Shown piece by piece: positions 1-8,452 of a stretch of DNA of 64,000 nt. The stretch's first letter is position 1, and each line of letters begins with the position of its first letter. Position numbers and translations under genes: made by a program. The notes under the pieces are model-generated. The model did not search any database, was not told where the DNA came from, and saw nothing but the letters and a program-made list of their open reading frames with translations. The stretch is from Streptomyces varsoviensis (GTDB lineage Bacteria > Actinomycetota > Actinomycetes > Streptomycetales > Streptomycetaceae), in NCBI RefSeq assembly GCF_000718635.1, contig NZ_JOBF01000012.1:227170-291169 (forward strand), written 5' to 3'.

Positions 1-1
1 G

Positions 2-1105
2 GGCGCGTTCCGCTGGATCAACCACACCCTGACCCACGCCTGGCTCGGCTGCGTACAGGACCTCAGCGTCGTGCCCTGGAAGTGCCAGACGGACTCCAGT
101 GGCAAACCGCGGTGGACCCCGCGCTCCGAGATCGTCTCGCAGATCCAGGACAACCTCGACTGGGCCAAGAAGGAAGGGCTGGCCGTCGAGCCGCACGAGC
201 TGGTCACCGGCGAGCACTCCGGCCTCTCCACCACCCCCCAGCAGCCCGACGACAACCCCGAGCTCGCGCCCTCGCTCACCGCGACCGGCGCCACCTGGCT
301 CGGCAGCGACACCTCCCGCGAGAAGGGCCAGCGCAAGGTCGGCCCCGCGCTCACCGTGCCCCGCTACCCGATGAACGTCTTCTACAACGCGGGCACCGCC
401 GCCGAAGAGGTCGACGAGTACAACTGGATCTACGGCAAGAAGTCCGACGGCGGCAGCGGCACCTGCGAGAACTCCACCACCACGACCTGCCTGCCCGAAC
501 CGCTCGACACCGAGACCGGCTACGCCTCGTACATCGTGCCGCTCGAAGCCCGGATCGCCCTCGGCCACGTGCTCGGCAACGACCCGCGCCCGCACTTCAT
601 GCACCAGTCCAACCTCGCCGAGGAACGCATCGGCTACCACGTGCTCGACAAGATCCTCGACGAGTACAAGTCGCTGTTCGCCGACAGCACCCCGCTGGTC
701 AACCCCCGGATGCGGGACGCCGGCGCGGAGCTGCGCGAACGGGCCGACTGGCAGCGGGCCGTGGCCGCCGGACAGGTCACCGCCTACCGGATCGGCTCGG
801 CCGTCACCGTCGAGGCGCCCGCCGGCGTCAAGGCCCCCGTCACCGCCCCGGACGGCACCGTCCAGAAGACCGGGAACTCCCAGGCGCCCTTCGGCGACGC
901 CTACGCCGGGCAGCGCTCCGGCTGGGCCGTGCCCGCCGCCGGGCAGAGTGACATCGCCCTCGACCTCCCCGCGGCGCTCACCCCGGCCCCGGCGACACAC
1001 GCCGGACCCGCCGCGCAACTGCCGCCCCCGGCCGCCGGACTCCCGGTACCGGCCGGCGTGCGCCACCCGGTGAGCTACGGCCCCGGAGACACCAACCGGC
1101 GGTAG
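2..1105 (+). CDS. Deacetylase-like exopolysaccharide protein, C-terminal part (5' truncated by window)
   Basis: The reading frame is already open at the first complete codon (base 2), so the gene begins outside the window. The first visible residues contain WINHTLTHAWLG; an HxxxH pattern of this kind occurs in metal-dependent polysaccharide deacetylases (for example the Agd3/CE18 type), which is the only family hint. The last ~90 residues are Pro/Ala-rich and probably disordered. The stop lies 58 bases before the PelF-like glycosyltransferase, so it is probably the upstream gene of that operon. The operon context (PelF, spherulin-4, GH114) makes a secreted de-N-acetylase for an aminosugar polymer likely. 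The family call is inference; the partial CDS itself is secure. Confidence 0.6.
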   Translation, partial: GAFRWINHTLTHAWLGCVQDLSVVPWKCQTDSSGKPRWTPRSEIVSQIQDNLDWAKKEGLAVEPHELVTGEHSGLSTTPQQPDDNPELAPSLTATGATWLGSDTSREKGQRKVGPALTVPRYPMNVFYNAGTAAEEVDEYNWIYGKKSDGGSGTCENSTTTTCLPEPLDTETGYASYIVPLEARIALGHVLGNDPRPHFMHQSNLAEERIGYHVLDKILDEYKSLFADSTPLVNPRMRDAGAELRERADWQRAVAAGQVTAYRIGSAVTVEAPAGVKAPVTAPDGTVQKTGNSQAPFGDAYAGQRSGWAVPAAGQSDIALDLPAALTPAPATHAGPAAQLPPPAAGLPVPAGVRHPVSYGPGDTNRR

Positions 1106-1163
1106 GAGGACCGCCGTTCCGCACCGTCTCCAGGGAAGTACCGATCGGGGAGAAGCGACTTCC

Positions 1164-2666
1164 ATGCACGAACCGCCCGCCGGACCGGGGTTCGGCACCG
1201 TCTCGGTGACGCTGCTCACCGAGGGCACCTATCCGCACAGCCACGGCGGCGTGAGCGTCTGGTGCGACCAACTCGTCCAGGGCATGCCGGACGTCGATTT
1301 CAACATCATCGCGGTGACCGGGACCGGCCAGGAGAAATTCGCCTGGCAGCTCCCGGGCAACGTCGAGAGCTGCGTATGCCTGCCGCTGTGGGGGGCCGCG
1401 CCGGACGGCCCGGCCCCGCGCCGCCGCGCCATGCGCCAATTCCTGGAAGGCTACGAGAAGTTCCTGTGCGCGCTCCTCGACCCCGACCAGGAGTACCACT
1501 TCTCCGACGAGCTCTACCGGCTGGCCGACTACGCCGAGCGCGGCACCCTCTCCGCGGCGCTGCGCTCGGAGGCCGCCGCCCGCACCCTCGCCCGGCTGTG
1601 GACCGACCCCCGGCTGCCCACCGCCGCCGCCCGGCCCACCCTGCACGACGCGCTGACCGCCACCGACCTGCTCGAACACGCGCTGCGCCCACTCGCCGCG
1701 CGCCCCGAGCCCGGCGGCGTCGCGCACGCGGTCAGCGGCGGCCTCGCGACGCTGCCCGGACTGCTCGCCCACCACCGCCACGGCACGCCGTTCCTCCTCA
1801 CCGAGCACGGCATCTACCTGCGCGAACGCTATCTGGGCTTCCGCAAGGAGCCCTACCGCTGGCCCGTACGGGCGCTGATGCTCGGCTTCTTCCGGCTGCT
1901 CGCCCAGGAGAGCTACCGGTGCGCCGCCCTCGTCACGCCCGGCAACCGCTACAACCGGCGCTGGGAGGAGCACGGCGGCACCTCGCCCGACCGCATCCGC
2001 ACCGTCTACAACGGCGTGGACCCCGCCGCCTTCCCCTTCGCCGGACCCGAACCCGAGGAACCCACGCTCAGTTGGGCCGGCCGCGTCGACCCCATCAAGG
2101 ACCTGGAGACCCTCATCCGCGCCTTCGCGATCGTACGGTCCGAGATGCCGGCCGCCCGGCTGCGGATCTTCGGCGGCACCCCGCGCGGCGCGGAGGGCTA
2201 CCGCAAGGGCTGCGAAGCGCTCGCCGCCGAACTCGGCGCGGCCGACGCGGTCACCTTCGAGGGACGCGTCGAGGACATCCGCGACGCCTACGCCGCCGGG
2301 AACGTCGTCATGCTCTCCAGCATCAGCGAGGGCTTCCCCTTCACCCTCATCGAGGCCATGTCCTGCGGCCGCGCCACCGTCTCGACGGACGTCGGGGGAG
2401 TGCGCGAGGCCGTCGGCGACAGCGGACTCGTCGTGCCGCCCAGGGACCCCGAGCGGATGGCCCGCGCCGCGCTGCGGCTGCTGGGCGACGAGGAGGAGCG
2501 CACCAAGATGGGCCAGGCGGCCAGGCTGCGGGTGATCGAGCAGTTCACGCTCCGCCAGACGATCACCGCCTTCCGCGACATCTACCACGAACTCGCCGGC
2601 ACCCCGGGCCGGTTCGCGGCCGCGGAGGCCCCCGCCATGGCCATGGCAGCGGGCGGTGCCGGATGA
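1164..2666 (+). CDS. pelF: PelF-type family 4 glycosyltransferase
   Basis: This 500-residue cytoplasmic glycosyltransferase has the N-terminal DUF3492 region typical of PelF (residues ~14-35, including LLTEGTYPHSHGGVSVW) and a C-terminal GT4 domain. The nucleotide-sugar site is marked by EGFPFTLIEAMSCG near residue 390, with the E-x7-E pattern. PelF polymerises UDP-linked N-acetylhexosamines in the Pel system. The ATG at 1164 follows a GGGGAGAAG ribosome-binding site. The stop overlaps the next gene's ATG by four bases (ATGA at 2663-2666), which indicates translational coupling. PelF next to a polytopic membrane protein is the core pair of Pel-type export/polymerisation. Length and motifs fit the family well; the actual sugar donor is not shown. 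Confidence 0.85.
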   Translation: MHEPPAGPGFGTVSVTLLTEGTYPHSHGGVSVWCDQLVQGMPDVDFNIIAVTGTGQEKFAWQLPGNVESCVCLPLWGAAPDGPAPRRRAMRQFLEGYEKFLCALLDPDQEYHFSDELYRLADYAERGTLSAALRSEAAARTLARLWTDPRLPTAAARPTLHDALTATDLLEHALRPLAARPEPGGVAHAVSGGLATLPGLLAHHRHGTPFLLTEHGIYLRERYLGFRKEPYRWPVRALMLGFFRLLAQESYRCAALVTPGNRYNRRWEEHGGTSPDRIRTVYNGVDPAAFPFAGPEPEEPTLSWAGRVDPIKDLETLIRAFAIVRSEMPAARLRIFGGTPRGAEGYRKGCEALAAELGAADAVTFEGRVEDIRDAYAAGNVVMLSSISEGFPFTLIEAMSCGRATVSTDVGGVREAVGDSGLVVPPRDPERMARAALRLLGDEEERTKMGQAARLRVIEQFTLRQTITAFRDIYHELAGTPGRFAAAEAPAMAMAAGGAG

Positions 2667-4168
2667 GCGGCTTACTCAGACTCGTGCCTCCCGACGACCC
2701 GGAACCCGTACCGCGGCTGCACTGGGGGCCGCCGCCCGACGGCGGCCCCGCCACCACCCGCCGGCTGCGCGCCGCCGCCGAAGGCCCCGCCCGGCCGCGC
2801 CGCCGCCCCGGCTGGGCCGCCGACCCGCTCGACGAACTCGCCGAGGAACTGGCGGAGGTCTGCGCCGCCGCCGTGCACCCCGACGAGATCGCCGCGGTCC
2901 TCGAAGCCGACGGCATGACGGCCGAACAGGCCGCCGAACGCTACGGCCGCCGCGACGCCTTCGAACTCGCCGAGGACCTGTTCGCCAAGGTGCCCCGCGC
3001 CTACCCCGAACCCGGCCCCCGGCCCGACCCCTGGCAGGCCGCGCCCTGGCAGTCCCTGCTGCGCGCGGTCGTCTTCACCCTCCCCGGCCTCGGCTACGGA
3101 CTGGCGGAACCCTTCCTCGCGGCCTCCCGCGAGCAGCGGACGGCGAGCATCGCCGCGCTCGTCGCCTCCGCCCTCGTCGCCTGGGCCTGGAACCAGGGGC
3201 TCGCCCACCGCGCCTACGGCCGGCTCGCCTCCGGCGGCCCCGCGGCCTGCGCCCGGACCCTGCGGCTCGGCGCGCCGCTCGGTGCCCTGCTCGCCTTCGC
3301 CTGCGCGCTGGCCTTCCCCGCCCCCGGCGGGGTGACGGCCTTCTCCGCGGGCCAGGCGCTCTACCTGGGGGCCGCCACCGTCCTGCTGGTCCTCGGCGGC
3401 GAACGGCTGCTGCTGTACTGCCTGCTGCCCACGGCCGCCGGGGCCGCCCTGCTCCTTACGGCCGACCTGCCGGGCTGGGCGCGCACCCTCCCGCTGCTCG
3501 CCACCGTCGGCGGCGCGGCCGGGGCCGCGGCCCGCGCGACCGTACGCGCCACCCGCGACGCCCCGCCGTCCGCCCCGGCCGCCGCGCCCCTGACCGCGTC
3601 CGTCCCGTACGGCCTGTTCGGCCTCGCCTGCGGCGTTCTGACGACCTTCGCGGCCCTCGGCGACCGGCTCTGGTACGGCGACGGCGCGCCCGCCTCCGGC
3701 CCCGTCGTGATCGCCCTGACCCTCAGCATGGGGGCCGCCGAGTGGCTGCTCTACCGCTGCCGCGGACTGTCCCTGCGCGCCCTCGCGCACAGCACGAACA
3801 CGGGCGGGCTGCTGCTGCGCGCCATGCGGGTGCTGGCCATATGCCTGAGCACCTACCTCGGGGCGCTGGCCGTACTGGCCCTCGCGACGACGGCGCTGTG
3901 GCCCGGCAGCCCGCCGCTGACCGTGCCGCGCGACCTCGCCCTGCTCCTGCTGGGCGCGGTGCTGTGGACGGGGCTGCTGCTCCAGGCGCTCGGCACCGCC
4001 TGGGCCCCCGCCCTGCTCTGTATCGGCGCGGCCGCCGGGGAAGCGGTCGCCTTCACCCTGCGGTCGGCCGGGCCGACCGCCGCCCAACTCGCCCTGTGCG
4101 GCGGGGCCGCGGCCGCCCTGTTCGCCGTCGCCACCGCGCGGCTCGGCCGGATCACCACGCACCGCTGA
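2663..4168 (+). CDS. Polytopic membrane protein, PelG-like position in the operon
   Basis: This 501-residue protein has an Arg/Pro-rich soluble N-terminus (~130 residues) followed by about 10-12 hydrophobic segments from residue ~135 to the end, consistent with an integral membrane transporter or flippase. It starts inside the stop of the PelF-like gene. In Pel operons PelF is paired with the membrane protein PelG, and position and topology match that role here. I cannot see PelG signature residues, so homology is not claimed. A role in moving or anchoring the polymer across the membrane is inferred from context. Confidence 0.65.
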   Translation: MSGLLRLVPPDDPEPVPRLHWGPPPDGGPATTRRLRAAAEGPARPRRRPGWAADPLDELAEELAEVCAAAVHPDEIAAVLEADGMTAEQAAERYGRRDAFELAEDLFAKVPRAYPEPGPRPDPWQAAPWQSLLRAVVFTLPGLGYGLAEPFLAASREQRTASIAALVASALVAWAWNQGLAHRAYGRLASGGPAACARTLRLGAPLGALLAFACALAFPAPGGVTAFSAGQALYLGAATVLLVLGGERLLLYCLLPTAAGAALLLTADLPGWARTLPLLATVGGAAGAAARATVRATRDAPPSAPAAAPLTASVPYGLFGLACGVLTTFAALGDRLWYGDGAPASGPVVIALTLSMGAAEWLLYRCRGLSLRALAHSTNTGGLLLRAMRVLAICLSTYLGALAVLALATTALWPGSPPLTVPRDLALLLLGAVLWTGLLLQALGTAWAPALLCIGAAAGEAVAFTLRSAGPTAAQLALCGGAAAALFAVATARLGRITTHR

Positions 4169-4211
4169 ACGGCACCAGCACCCCTGAACGGTACGCAAGC
4201 CCGTAGAGGAA

Positions 4212-4234
4212 ACATGCCGCAAAAAGCGGCATGT
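4212..4234 (+). promoter_or_regulatory. Perfect 9-bp hairpin inside the exopolysaccharide operon
   Basis: ACATGCCGC (4212-4220) and GCGGCATGT (4226-4234) are exact reverse complements around an AAAAA loop. The hairpin sits in the only sizeable gap of this operon, 20 bases before the epimerase start codon, with no T-run after it. It is therefore more likely an mRNA processing/stability element, attenuator or operator than a simple intrinsic terminator. Confidence 0.5.
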
Positions 4235-4254
4235 CGCACTAGAGGAGCATCCGC

Positions 4255-5262
4255 ATGACCGCAACCCCCCAGGCCCCCGTCGCCGTCACCGGCGCGGAGG
4301 GCTTCATCGGCTCCCACCTCGTCGAGGCGCTCGTCGCCGCCGGCCGGCGGGTACGCGCCATGGTGCAGTACAACTCCTTCTCCTCGTTCGGCTGGCTGGA
4401 GACGCTGCCGAAGGAGGTGCTGGCCGAGACCGAGATCGTGCTCGGCGACGTACGCGACCCCGGCTCCGTGACCGGCCTGGTCACCGGCGCCGACACCGTC
4501 TACCACCTCGCCGCCCTCATCGCGATCCCCTACTCCTACCGGGCGCCGCACAGCTATGTGGAGACCAACGTCACCGGCACCCTCAACGTCCTGGAAGCCG
4601 TACGCCACCTGGGGACGCCCCGCCTCGTCCACACCTCCACCAGCGAGACGTACGGCACCGCGCTGACCGTGCCGATCACCGAGGACCACCCGATCAACAC
4701 GCAGTCCCCGTACGCCGCGTCCAAGGCCGGCGGCGACCGGCTCGCCGACAGCTACCACGCCAGCTTCGAGACGCCCGTCGTCACCCTGCGCCCCTTCAAC
4801 ACCTACGGCCCCCGCCAGTCCATGCGCGCCGTGATCCCCACCGTCATCGCCCGCGTCGCCGCCGGGGAGCGCTCGCTCGACCTCGGCGACCTGCGCCCCA
4901 CCCGCGACTTCAGCTACGTCAAGGACACCGTCGCCGCGTTCCTCGCCGTCGGCACCGCGCCCGCCGAACACGTCGTCGGCCGGACCTTCAACGCGGGCAC
5001 CGGCCGGGAGATCTCCATCGGCGACCTCGTGACCCTCATCGGCAAGCTCATGGACGCGGAACTGGAGGTCCGCGAGGACACCCGCCGCGTGCGGCCCGCC
5101 GCCTCCGAGGTGATGCGGCTGCTCTGCGACGCCTCACGGCTGCGCGCCGCCACCGGCTGGGCCCCCGCCCACCACCTCGAAGAGGGCCTCGCCCGCACCA
5201 TCGAGTTCTTCCGCGACCCGGCGAACCTGGCCCGGTACAAGACCGACATCTACAACGTCTGA
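4255..5262 (+). CDS. NAD-dependent sugar 4,6-dehydratase/epimerase, LegB-like
   Basis: This 335-residue extended short-chain dehydrogenase has the Rossmann motif GAEGFIGSH at residues ~12-20 and a catalytic Ser-Thr / YAASK motif near residue 153. The stretch RAMVQYNSFSSFGWLE (residues ~35-50) is characteristic of the LegB/EDH_00030 group of UDP-N-acetylhexosamine 4,6-dehydratases. It probably produces a modified UDP-aminosugar for the polymer made by the PelF-like enzyme. The ATG follows AGAGGAG. The next gene starts 25 bases after the stop. The specific substrate is inferred; membership in the NAD(P)-sugar epimerase/dehydratase family is clear. Confidence 0.8.
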   Translation: MTATPQAPVAVTGAEGFIGSHLVEALVAAGRRVRAMVQYNSFSSFGWLETLPKEVLAETEIVLGDVRDPGSVTGLVTGADTVYHLAALIAIPYSYRAPHSYVETNVTGTLNVLEAVRHLGTPRLVHTSTSETYGTALTVPITEDHPINTQSPYAASKAGGDRLADSYHASFETPVVTLRPFNTYGPRQSMRAVIPTVIARVAAGERSLDLGDLRPTRDFSYVKDTVAAFLAVGTAPAEHVVGRTFNAGTGREISIGDLVTLIGKLMDAELEVREDTRRVRPAASEVMRLLCDASRLRAATGWAPAHHLEEGLARTIEFFRDPANLARYKTDIYNV

Positions 5263-5287
5263 CGAGATGTCAAGAGGAGTCAGTGCC

Positions 5288-6028
5288 ATGTCAGTTCCCA
5301 AGGAGAAGGACCCCATGCACGCAGTCATCCTGGCCGGGGGCAAGGGCGTCCGCCTGCGCCCCTACACCACCGCGCTGCCCAAGCCCCTCGTCCCCATCGG
5401 CGACCAGCACGCGATCCTGGAGATCGTCATGCGCCAGCTCGCCGCCGCCGGCTTCACGAGCTGCACCCTCGCCATCGGCCACCTCGGCCACATCATCCGC
5501 GCCTACGTCGGCACCGGCGCCCAATGGGGCCTGCGCGTCGGCTACACCACCGAGGACAGCCCCCTCGGCACCATGGGCCCGCTGCTCACCATGCTCGACC
5601 GGCTCCCCGAGCACTTCCTCGCGCTCAACGGCGACATCCTCACCGACCTCGACTTCGGCGACGTGCTGCGCGACCACCGCTCCTCCGGCGCGCCCCTGAC
5701 CATCGCCACCTACGCCCGCCAGGTCGCCATCGACTTCGGGGTGCTGACCACCGAGTCCGACCGCGTCGTCGGTTTCACCGAGAAGCCCAGCATGGACTAC
5801 CGCGTCTCCATGGGCGTCTACGGCATCTCCCGCGACGCCCTCGCCCGCTACACCCCCGGACTGCCGCTCGGCTTCGACGAACTGGTCCTCGACCTGCTCG
5901 CCGAGGGCACCCCGCCCCACGCCTACGCGTTCGACGGCTACTGGCTCGACATCGGACGGCCCGACGACTACGACCGGGCCAACGCCGAGTTCGCCGGCCG
6001 CCGCGACATGCTGATCAAGGGAGTGTGA
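5288..6028 (+). CDS. Sugar-phosphate nucleotidyltransferase
   Basis: This 246-residue nucleotidyltransferase carries the signature LAGGKGVRLRPYT and PK at residues ~15-31, plus LNGDILTDLDF, where the Asp residues bind the metal. Enzymes of this family activate a sugar-1-phosphate with NTP to give an NDP-sugar. The start was set at 5288 because AAGAGGAGT lies about 8 bases before it; an in-frame ATG at 5267 has no such site, and another ATG at 5315 (MHAVILAGG) is also possible. It sits between two epimerase genes, so it most likely supplies the activated sugar for the exopolysaccharide. The exact sugar and nucleotide are not evident. Confidence 0.82.
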   Translation: MSVPKEKDPMHAVILAGGKGVRLRPYTTALPKPLVPIGDQHAILEIVMRQLAAAGFTSCTLAIGHLGHIIRAYVGTGAQWGLRVGYTTEDSPLGTMGPLLTMLDRLPEHFLALNGDILTDLDFGDVLRDHRSSGAPLTIATYARQVAIDFGVLTTESDRVVGFTEKPSMDYRVSMGVYGISRDALARYTPGLPLGFDELVLDLLAEGTPPHAYAFDGYWLDIGRPDDYDRANAEFAGRRDMLIKGV

Positions 6029-6037
6029 CGAGCCGAC

Positions 6038-6952
6038 ATGCGCATCCTCGTCCTGGGCGCCGGCGGCTTCCTGGGCGGCCACACCGCCCGGCGGCTGCGC
6101 GCACTGCCGGGCGCGCGGGTCACGGACGGGGGCCGCACCCCCGCCCGTACCCCCGGCGACGGCTTCACCGCGGACCTCGCCACCGCCGACGGACCCGGCC
6201 TCGCCGACGCCCTGCGCGCCCTCGCCCCCGACGCCGTCGTCAACTGCGCGGGCGCCACCGGCGGCAGCCCCCTCCACCTCGCCGGGGCCAACGCCCGCGG
6301 CCCCGCTCTCCTCAGCGAGGCCCTCCAGGCCGCCGCCCCCGGCGCCCGCCTCGTCCACCTCGGCTCCGCCGCCGAATACGGCGCCCCCGACGGGCCCCGC
6401 CCCTCCGCCGAGTGCGACCCGGCCCGGCCGCTCGGCCTCTACGGCGCCACCAAACTCGCCGGCACCCTCGCCGTCACCGAATCCCCCCTGGACGCCGTCG
6501 TGCTCCGCGTCTTCAACCCCGTCGGCCCGTACGCGCCCGAAGCCACCCTGCCCGGCCGGCTCGCCGCCGAACTGCGCCGCGCCGGCCCCGACGGCACCGT
6601 CGCCGTCGGCGACCTCTCCGCCTGCCGCGACTTCGTCGACGCCCGCGACGTCGCCGACGCCGTGGCCCGCGCCGTCACCGCGCCCGGCCCCCTGCCCCGC
6701 CTCATCAACATCGGCAGCGGCACCGCCCGGCCCGCCCGCGCCCTCGCCGAAGGGCTCGCCCGCGCCGCCGGGTTCCGCGGCCGCGTCGACGAGGGCGGCC
6801 ACGGATCGCGGCGCTCCCCGGCCGTGCCCTGGCAGCAGGCCGACATCACCACCGCCCGCACCGCCCTCGGCTGGACACCGCGCCGCCCCCTCGACGACTC
6901 CCTCGCCGACCTCTGGGCCGCCCACGACCGCAGCGCGGAGCCCGCGCGATGA
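6038..6952 (+). CDS. NAD-dependent epimerase/dehydratase family protein
   Basis: This 304-residue protein is a second nucleotide-sugar dehydrogenase-fold enzyme, with GAGGFLGGH at residues ~7-15 and a YGATK catalytic motif near residue 135. It is shorter than the first epimerase of the operon and resembles GDP/dTDP-sugar epimerase or reductase types. It begins 9 bases after the nucleotidyltransferase, and its stop overlaps the next start by four bases (ATGA at 6949-6952). Together with its neighbours it would shape the sugar precursor of the polymer. The precise reaction (4-epimerisation or 4-reduction) cannot be read from the sequence. Confidence 0.78.
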   Translation: MRILVLGAGGFLGGHTARRLRALPGARVTDGGRTPARTPGDGFTADLATADGPGLADALRALAPDAVVNCAGATGGSPLHLAGANARGPALLSEALQAAAPGARLVHLGSAAEYGAPDGPRPSAECDPARPLGLYGATKLAGTLAVTESPLDAVVLRVFNPVGPYAPEATLPGRLAAELRRAGPDGTVAVGDLSACRDFVDARDVADAVARAVTAPGPLPRLINIGSGTARPARALAEGLARAAGFRGRVDEGGHGSRRSPAVPWQQADITTARTALGWTPRRPLDDSLADLWAAHDRSAEPAR

Positions 6953-7638
6953 CCGCCCCCGCGTGCGATACGGGGCGACGGCTGCTCGTACCGCTGTACG
7001 TCCACCCCGCCGTCGCCCCCCAGGCATGGACGGCGCTGCTGCGCACCGCGACCCGGCTCGAAGGGGTGATCCTCAACGCCGCGGACGGCCCCGGCACCCG
7101 CCCCGACCCCGCCTTCACCGCCGCCGCCACCCGGCTGCGCGGCGCCGGCGTACCGCTCCTCGGCTACGTCGACACCGGATACGGCCGCCGCCCGCTGCGC
7201 GCCGTCGTCGCGGACATCCGCCGCCACCGCAAGTGGTACGGCGTCGACGGCGTCTTCCTCGACCAGGCCGCGGCACAGGCCGCGCTCGTCCCCCGCTACC
7301 GCAGACTGGCCGTCGCCGCCCGGGTGCTGGGCGCGCACCGCACCGTGCTCAACCCCGGCACGTACCCCGACCCGGCGTACGCCGAGATCGCCGACCTCCT
7401 CGTCACCTTCGAGGGCGACTGGGCGACGTACCAGCGCGCCGAGGTCCCGGCCTGGGCGCACGGCCACCCGCCGCGCCGCTTCTGCCACCTCGTCTACGCC
7501 GTGCCGCACGGCCGCGCCGACGACGTGGCCCGGACCGCCGAACGGCGCGGCGCCGCCGTGCACTACGCGGTCCCCGGAGCCGGGGCCAACCCCTGGCAGA
7601 CCGCGCCGCCGGCGGCCGCGACTCGACAAGAAAGGTAG
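6949..7638 (+). CDS. Spherulin-4-like (Sph3/GH135-type) protein
   Basis: This 229-residue TIM-barrel-like protein has RLLVPLYVHP near the N-terminus, GYVDTGYG at residues ~66-73 and YGVDGVFLDQA near residue 98, features of the spherulation-specific family 4. The fungal member Sph3 is an endo-hydrolase needed for galactosaminogalactan production. No signal peptide is visible, unlike the fungal enzyme, so it may act in the cytoplasm or be exported by another route. It starts inside the stop codon of the preceding epimerase gene and ends 7 bases before the GH114 lipoprotein. Presence of both Sph3-like and GH114-like enzymes supports an aminosugar polymer. Confidence 0.75.
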   Translation: MTAPACDTGRRLLVPLYVHPAVAPQAWTALLRTATRLEGVILNAADGPGTRPDPAFTAAATRLRGAGVPLLGYVDTGYGRRPLRAVVADIRRHRKWYGVDGVFLDQAAAQAALVPRYRRLAVAARVLGAHRTVLNPGTYPDPAYAEIADLLVTFEGDWATYQRAEVPAWAHGHPPRRFCHLVYAVPHGRADDVARTAERRGAAVHYAVPGAGANPWQTAPPAAATRQER

Positions 7639-7645
7639 GACACTG

Positions 7646-8452
7646 GTGACCGTACGACCCGTCCGCGCCGCGCTGCTCGTCCTGCTCGCCCTGGCCGTCG
7701 CGGGCTGCACCCAGGCCGGCCTGCCCGAGCCGCGTCAGGCGTCCCCCGCCGGGCACCGCTGGCAGCCCGAGCCCGGCACCGCCTGGCAATGGCAGCTCGA
7801 CGGCCGCGTCGACACCAGCGTGCCCGTCCCCGTGTACGACATCGACGGCTTCGAGAACAGCGCGCGGACCGTCGCCGCCCTGCACGCCCGCGGCGCCAAG
7901 GTCATCTGCTACCTCAACGTCGGCGCCTGGGAGAGCTTCCGGCCCGACCACGCCAAGTTCTCCGAGAAGCTGCTGGGCGCCAACAACGGCTGGGGCGGCG
8001 AGCGGTGGCTGGACATCCGCCGACCGGACCGGCTCCGCCCGATGATGGCCGCCCGCATGGACATGTGCCGGAAGAAGGGGTTCGACGCGGTGGAACCCGA
8101 CCTCACCGAGGCGTACCGCAACCGCACCGGGTTCACCGTCACCGCCGCGCAGCAACTCGCCTACAACCGCATGATCGCCGGCCTGGCCCATGAACGCGGC
8201 CTCTCCGTCGGGCTCAAGAACGACGTCGACCAGATACCGCAGTTGGTCGGCGACTTCGACTTCGCCGTGAACGAGGAGTGCGCGCAGTTCGGCGAGTGCG
8301 CCGCACTGCGGCCCTTCATCGAGCACGGCAAAGCCGTCTTCCACGTCGAATACAAGCTGGAGCCGGGCGAGTTCTGCGACCAGAGCAAGCGGCTCGGGCT
8401 CAGCTCGATGCAGAAGCGCCTGAAGCTGGACGCCTGGCGCCGCCCCTGCTGA
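7646..8452 (+). CDS. GH114 endo-alpha-1,4-polygalactosaminidase-like lipoprotein
   Basis: This 268-residue protein has a lipoprotein signal (basic start, hydrophobic core, lipobox LAVAGC with Cys ~26), so it is probably anchored on the outer face of the membrane. The mature part has the GH114 features YDIDGFENSA, VICYLNVGAWE (residues ~86-100) and FDAVEPDLTEAY (~147), which hold the acidic catalytic residues. GH114 enzymes cut alpha-1,4-linked galactosamine polymers. The GTG start is preceded by AGGTAGGA. It is the last gene of the exopolysaccharide operon. Its 3' end overlaps the convergent acyl-CoA hydrolase gene by 53 bases. Confidence 0.82.
   Translation: MTVRPVRAALLVLLALAVAGCTQAGLPEPRQASPAGHRWQPEPGTAWQWQLDGRVDTSVPVPVYDIDGFENSARTVAALHARGAKVICYLNVGAWESFRPDHAKFSEKLLGANNGWGGERWLDIRRPDRLRPMMAARMDMCRKKGFDAVEPDLTEAYRNRTGFTVTAAQQLAYNRMIAGLAHERGLSVGLKNDVDQIPQLVGDFDFAVNEECAQFGECAALRPFIEHGKAVFHVEYKLEPGEFCDQSKRLGLSSMQKRLKLDAWRRPC

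Noticed and set aside
978..2588. Long reverse-strand open frame opposite the PelF-like gene
   Set aside because: Composition is Gly/Val/Arg-rich with no recognisable domain; such mirror frames arise from high third-position GC opposite a real gene.
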